A stretch of DNA of 27,806 bases from CAZLYX01 sp964563885. Lineage in GTDB: Bacteria > Pseudomonadota > Gammaproteobacteria > Burkholderiales > Neisseriaceae. The DNA is taken from assembly GCA_964563885.1 (NCBI GenBank), contig CAZLYX010000025.1:1-27806 (forward strand), in the 5' to 3' direction. A model generated the notes under the pieces. That model worked only from the letters and a program-made list of their open reading frames with translations. It did not search any database and had not been told where the DNA came from. Both the position numbers and the translations under genes were made by a program. Shown piece after piece: positions 24,899-27,806 of the stretch (its first letter is position 1; every line of letters starts with the position of its first letter).

Positions 24899-25885
24899 TT
24901 ACCATGTCTTATCACCTAAATTTTGCAAGCCTTGTTGCACTTCTGCACCTAAGCGACGACCAATCAGTTTGCTAAATTTGTCTTCTGGTGTGTAGTCCAC
25001 AATATCTGGTGCTTTAATCACGTCGCGTGCCACGCTATAAATATTGCCAAAATCGTCAATTAAACCAATTTTTTTGGCATCATTGCCTGTGTAAACGCGA
25101 CCACTGAAAATATCTGGATTTTCTTGTTCTTTTAAACGATCGCCACGTCCAGTTTTAACTGCTTTGATAAACTCAGCATGGATGTCGCCTAGCATTTTGT
25201 CCCAAATAGCTTGTTGTTCTGGTGTTTCTGGGGTGAATGGATCGCCCATGCCTTTGTTGCTGCCGGCAGTTTTTAAACGGCGTTTGATGCCCAATTTATC
25301 CATCAGGCCGGTGAAATCAAAACCACCACCAATCACACCAATACTGCCAACTATGCTGGAAGGGTCTGCATAAATTTTATCAGCAGCTGAAGCAATGTAA
25401 TAGCAGCCTGAAGCACACATATCTTCTGCAACAACATACAACGGAATGTTTTTATGCTGTGCTTTGAGGCGGCGAATTTCTTCAAAGGCAATGTTGGATA
25501 CTACGGGTGAACCGCCAGGGCTATTGGCGCGAATGATGATGCCTTTTACATTGCTGTTGCTGTAAGCAGCTTCTAGGCTGTCGCGCAACATAGAAACTTG
25601 ATCATTGTAGCCACCACCGATTTCGCCGGAAAGATTAATCACTGCTGTGTGTGTGCCAGATACTTTGCCTAATTTGTCGCCGCCACCGCGCATATTGACA
25701 ATAAAAGATAAAAATACCAATAGCCAAATGCCACGCCAAACCATTTTCCAGATACGGGCGCGTCGGTTTTCTTTAGAGGTTTCAAGCAAGGCTTCACGCA
25801 AAATATTACGCTCCCAGCTTTCGCTGGTTGGCGTTGCGGCGGGAGTGGCTTTGGTGTCGTTGTTGCGAATGATGCGATATTTCAT
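24899..25885 (-). CDS. sppA: Signal peptide peptidase SppA (S49 family, short form)
   Basis: A membrane-anchored serine protease that degrades cleaved signal peptides. The 328 aa carry a hydrophilic, charged N-terminal stretch of about 45 residues, one membrane segment (about 46-64), and the periplasmic S49 domain. The nucleophile should be Ser159 in EDMCASGCYYIAS; the general base is probably Lys211 in SNKGMGDPF, 52 residues on, the same spacing as in Bacillus SppA. RANSPGG and GSIGVIGG are conserved strands. Cysteines flank the nucleophile (Cys157, Cys161), where relatives often have Ala and Gly. GGAAA precedes the ATG. It is upstream of pyrD on the same strand, but a hairpin lies between. 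Confidence 0.92.
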   Translation of the reverse strand: MKYRIIRNNDTKATPAATPTSESWERNILREALLETSKENRRARIWKMVWRGIWLLVFLSFIVNMRGGGDKLGKVSGTHTAVINLSGEIGGGYNDQVSMLRDSLEAAYSNSNVKGIIIRANSPGGSPVVSNIAFEEIRRLKAQHKNIPLYVVAEDMCASGCYYIASAADKIYADPSSIVGSIGVIGGGFDFTGLMDKLGIKRRLKTAGSNKGMGDPFTPETPEQQAIWDKMLGDIHAEFIKAVKTGRGDRLKEQENPDIFSGRVYTGNDAKKIGLIDDFGNIYSVARDVIKAPDIVDYTPEDKFSKLIGRRLGAEVQQGLQNLGDKTW

Positions 25886-25926
25886 GATGGTTTCCGTATA
25901 TACAACTGGAGTTTATTGTAAGCGCT

Positions 25927-25968
25927 TTAAGGCTACCTGAAAAGCAAAGTTATTTCAGGTAGCCTTTG
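25927..25968 (-). terminator. DUS-pair terminator after the gph-like gene
   Basis: AGGCTACCTGAA (25930-25941) and TTCAGGTAGCCT (25954-25965) form a 12-bp stem, extended by A/T pairs, with a 12-base loop. It lies 15 bases after the phosphatase stop and 45 bases before the sppA start. Confidence 0.85.
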
Positions 25969-25982
25969 AGGGTGAATACAGT

Positions 25983-26648
25983 TTATGCGGTTGAGGATAA
26001 TGTTTGTAAATATGTAGGCAGCGCAGCGAGCGTGTTTAGCAAAGTTAAGTGTGGCGCACTTTGTAGTTTTTCGGCGCTGTGAGCGCCGGTGTTCAGGGCG
26101 ATGGCAGCGGCACCTGCGTTGGCTGCCATCAATAAATCGTGAGTGGTATCACCAAGAACTAAACTTTGATTAGGGTAAACACCAAGCTCGTTACAAATTT
26201 GAAAAATCATATCTGGCGAAGGTTTGGAAACACATTCACTGGCACAACGGGTAGTGAGCCAAAAGTGAGTAGTGTTGGTTTGTGCTATGGCTAAATCTAA
26301 TTCGGTCCTACCTTTGCCTGTTGCCACTGCCAGCCAATAGCCTTGTTGTTGCAATGTTTCTAAGCAGGGTATGACTTCATCAAATAAATGCATGACGTGG
26401 TGGTTTGGGTTGAGAAAATAATCAGAATATGAGCGTGCAACGGCGATACACGTTGCTTCACTTAATGATGGTTGTAGTGAGGCGATTAAGCCGGTGAGAT
26501 TGTAGCCAATCAATTGGCGAATGGCGTGAGCTTCAGGTATGGGCAATTGGTGTTGTTGAAACGCGTATTGCAAGGCTTTAACAATAGGACCAATGGTATC
26601 GGCAAGCGTGCCATCCCAATCAAAAATAAGCAGTTTAAACGGTTTCAT
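25983..26648 (-). CDS. gph: HAD-family phosphatase, phosphoglycolate phosphatase-like
   Basis: A 221-aa HAD hydrolase of subfamily IA. Motif I is FDWDGTLADT, with the nucleophile Asp10 and acid/base Asp12; motif II lies in VATGKGR; motif III Lys is in KPSPDM; motif IV is GDTTHDLLMAANAG. The helical cap of about 80 residues (IGYNLTGLIASLQ) fits Gph-like enzymes, which remove phosphate from 2-phosphoglycolate formed in DNA repair. Other substrates are possible in this family, so the symbol is a best guess. The ribosome binding site is weak. It lies 87 bases after the sulfatase-family gene and could be co-transcribed. Confidence 0.85.
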   Translation of the reverse strand: MKPFKLLIFDWDGTLADTIGPIVKALQYAFQQHQLPIPEAHAIRQLIGYNLTGLIASLQPSLSEATCIAVARSYSDYFLNPNHHVMHLFDEVIPCLETLQQQGYWLAVATGKGRTELDLAIAQTNTTHFWLTTRCASECVSKPSPDMIFQICNELGVYPNQSLVLGDTTHDLLMAANAGAAAIALNTGAHSAEKLQSAPHLTLLNTLAALPTYLQTLSSTA

Positions 26649-26735
26649 CTTAATTATTTTCTCTAGCTGATGGGTGTCGTCTTAGTAAGTGTTAAATCTG
26701 CGAATAACTAAATTTAATAAGCCGTATTGGTAGGA

Positions 26736-27806
26736 TTAATCATCATTACCAGTGTTTTTTTGGGCTTGGTCACCAGGGTAAACATAGCGTGTTTCTCCAG
26801 TGTGATTAATTTTCAGGTAGCCTGAATCACCAGTAATCAGATTGCCAGTTACATAACCTTCTTCGCAACTACTGACTGGCATATTGTAGCCTAAAGAGTG
26901 AATCAGAAACGTTGCCAGTTGCTGGTGAAAAGGATGCTCACACGCATTGAATATTTTGCGAGCTTCTGCCTGCAAAGTAGTATTTGGCGTGTAAATCATC
27001 AGTGGAACGGTGTAACTGTCTGGATCACGCGTACCTTGATTGGCCACTTGGTCGTTGACTGTTTGACCATGGTCAGAGGTGTAAATCAGCATCCAGTCAT
27101 TCTTGCCTAGTTTTTGTAGCTGATCGAATAAGCTTTTGATGATTTGATCGGTTTTAAACATAGTGTTGTCGTATTGATCTAGTTGAGAGCGGCCAAAAAC
27201 ATGCTCACTGCTTTTCAATAATTGCCCATAAGGCGTATGTGAACCACGCTGGTGCAATATTACAAAGTTTTTACCTTGTTTTAAATCGATATGCTCAAAA
27301 GATGTGAGTAAAAGATCATCGGGCATTGATTCATTTCGTGAATAACCTTGAGTGGTTGGAAAGGTTTGTTTGTCGATCCATTTGCTGCCAATCAGATTCA
27401 TAATGGCCATTTCGTTCTCGGCCTGTGCAGAGTGAAAATAAGTTTGGTAGCCTTGCTCTTTGGCTAAGCGAAATAAGTTGGTGTTGCCGCTGTTGATGTG
27501 TTGTAAACCATTGGGGTAGGGAACAGCGTTAAAGAAGGTGGGCAATGAAACCGCGGTCATGAAGCCGGCTGAATAGCTAGACCGAACAATAGGCTGAAAA
27601 TCCGAATCAACAAACTCATCCAAAAAAGGGGTTGTTTTGCGTGGATAGCCAAAATGGCTCACGTGCATTGAGCTGGCGCTTTCGCCTAAAAGGAAAATAA
27701 TATTATTAATGACTGGTTCGGCTATTTTTTCAGGTTTTGGATGGCTGTAATCGGGAATATTGCTAAGTGAAAAAAGTTGATAAGGAATAACGTGGCCGAC
27801 AAAATA
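26736..27806 (-). CDS. Phosphoethanolamine transferase/sulfatase-family protein (partial, 5' end outside window)
   Basis: The frame is open to the right edge, giving at least 356 residues of the C-terminal catalytic domain; the N-terminal membrane part lies outside. The active-site strand reads NNIIFLLGESASSMHVSHFGYPRKTTPFL, abbreviated here to LGESASSMHVSHFGYPR, which matches the phosphoethanolamine transferase nucleophile site with Ser in GES at the Thr/Ser position. ILHQRGSHTPY and YTSDHGQ supply the downstream metal and substrate residues; Gln follows DHG where Glu is common. Neisserial relatives add phosphoethanolamine to lipooligosaccharide (Lpt3/LptA) or pilin (PptA); which applies here is not decidable. 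It contains a perfect DUS near the 3' end. Confidence 0.85.
   Translation of the reverse strand, partial: YFVGHVIPYQLFSLSNIPDYSHPKPEKIAEPVINNIIFLLGESASSMHVSHFGYPRKTTPFLDEFVDSDFQPIVRSSYSAGFMTAVSLPTFFNAVPYPNGLQHINSGNTNLFRLAKEQGYQTYFHSAQAENEMAIMNLIGSKWIDKQTFPTTQGYSRNESMPDDLLLTSFEHIDLKQGKNFVILHQRGSHTPYGQLLKSSEHVFGRSQLDQYDNTMFKTDQIIKSLFDQLQKLGKNDWMLIYTSDHGQTVNDQVANQGTRDPDSYTVPLMIYTPNTTLQAEARKIFNACEHPFHQQLATFLIHSLGYNMPVSSCEEGYVTGNLITGDSGYLKINHTGETRYVYPGDQAQKNTGNDD
26812..26823. repeat. DNA uptake sequence inside the phosphoethanolamine transferase gene
   Basis: A perfect TTCAGGTAGCCT (AGGCTACCTGAA on the coding strand) is read as part of SGYLKIN near the C-terminus. Confidence 0.85.

Noticed and set aside
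9319..25965. Repeated 12-mers considered as CRISPR or a mobile element
   Set aside because: They are dispersed, often inverted, without regular spacers, and match the neisserial uptake-sequence form.

Overview
The window comes from the chromosome of a naturally competent member of the Neisseriaceae. Three things point there. The 12-mer AGGCTACCTGAA, or its complement, occurs 17 times; it has the form of a neisserial DNA uptake sequence (DUS) and matches the dialect I recall for Eikenella corrodens. A ComE-type DNA-binding protein sits directly after an rRNA operon, as in Neisseria. There is also a large PilC/PilY1 pilus adhesin. The sequence looks too AT-rich for Eikenella corrodens, so I do not name a genus.

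Layout. 1-540: 3' end of 23S rRNA, 5S rRNA and the operon terminator. 715-1076: comE and its terminator. 1142-1672 (-): a 5'-truncated M50/site-2-protease gene. 1993-3885: speA, arginine decarboxylase. 4073-7369: pilC/pilY1. 7422-13568: carA and carB, the two subunits of carbamoyl-phosphate synthase, separated by an OsmC-like gene and a leuE-like exporter; a promoter followed by a terminator-shaped leader lies ahead of carA. 13710-15029: an MFS transporter. 15121-17965 (-): an ABC importer of the nitrate/sulfonate/taurine type (ATPase, Tat-type lipoprotein binding protein, permease). 18234-22193: a MoxR / DUF58 / TgpA-transglutaminase cluster. 22450-23670: argJ. 23776-24792 (-): pyrD. 24899-25885 (-): sppA. 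25983-26648 (-): a gph-like HAD phosphatase. 26736-27806 (-): the C-terminal part of a phosphoethanolamine-transferase/sulfatase-family protein that runs off the right edge.

How the genes fit together. CarAB makes carbamoyl phosphate for both arginine and pyrimidines; argJ (arginine) and pyrD (pyrimidine) lie about 10 kb away and speA consumes arginine. ComE, PilC and the DUS repeats all belong to type IV pilus-dependent transformation. Inverted DUS pairs also form the transcription terminators between many of the genes, most clearly at 15062-15097, 22192-22243, 23699-23745 and 25927-25968. No perfect DUS lies in the first 9.3 kb, while the remaining 18.5 kb has 17.

I saw no insertion sequence, prophage, CRISPR array or tRNA gene. 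Most of the window is ordinary core genome. The points most worth a second look are the carA leader, the split carA/carB locus, the truncated protease and the DUS distribution.
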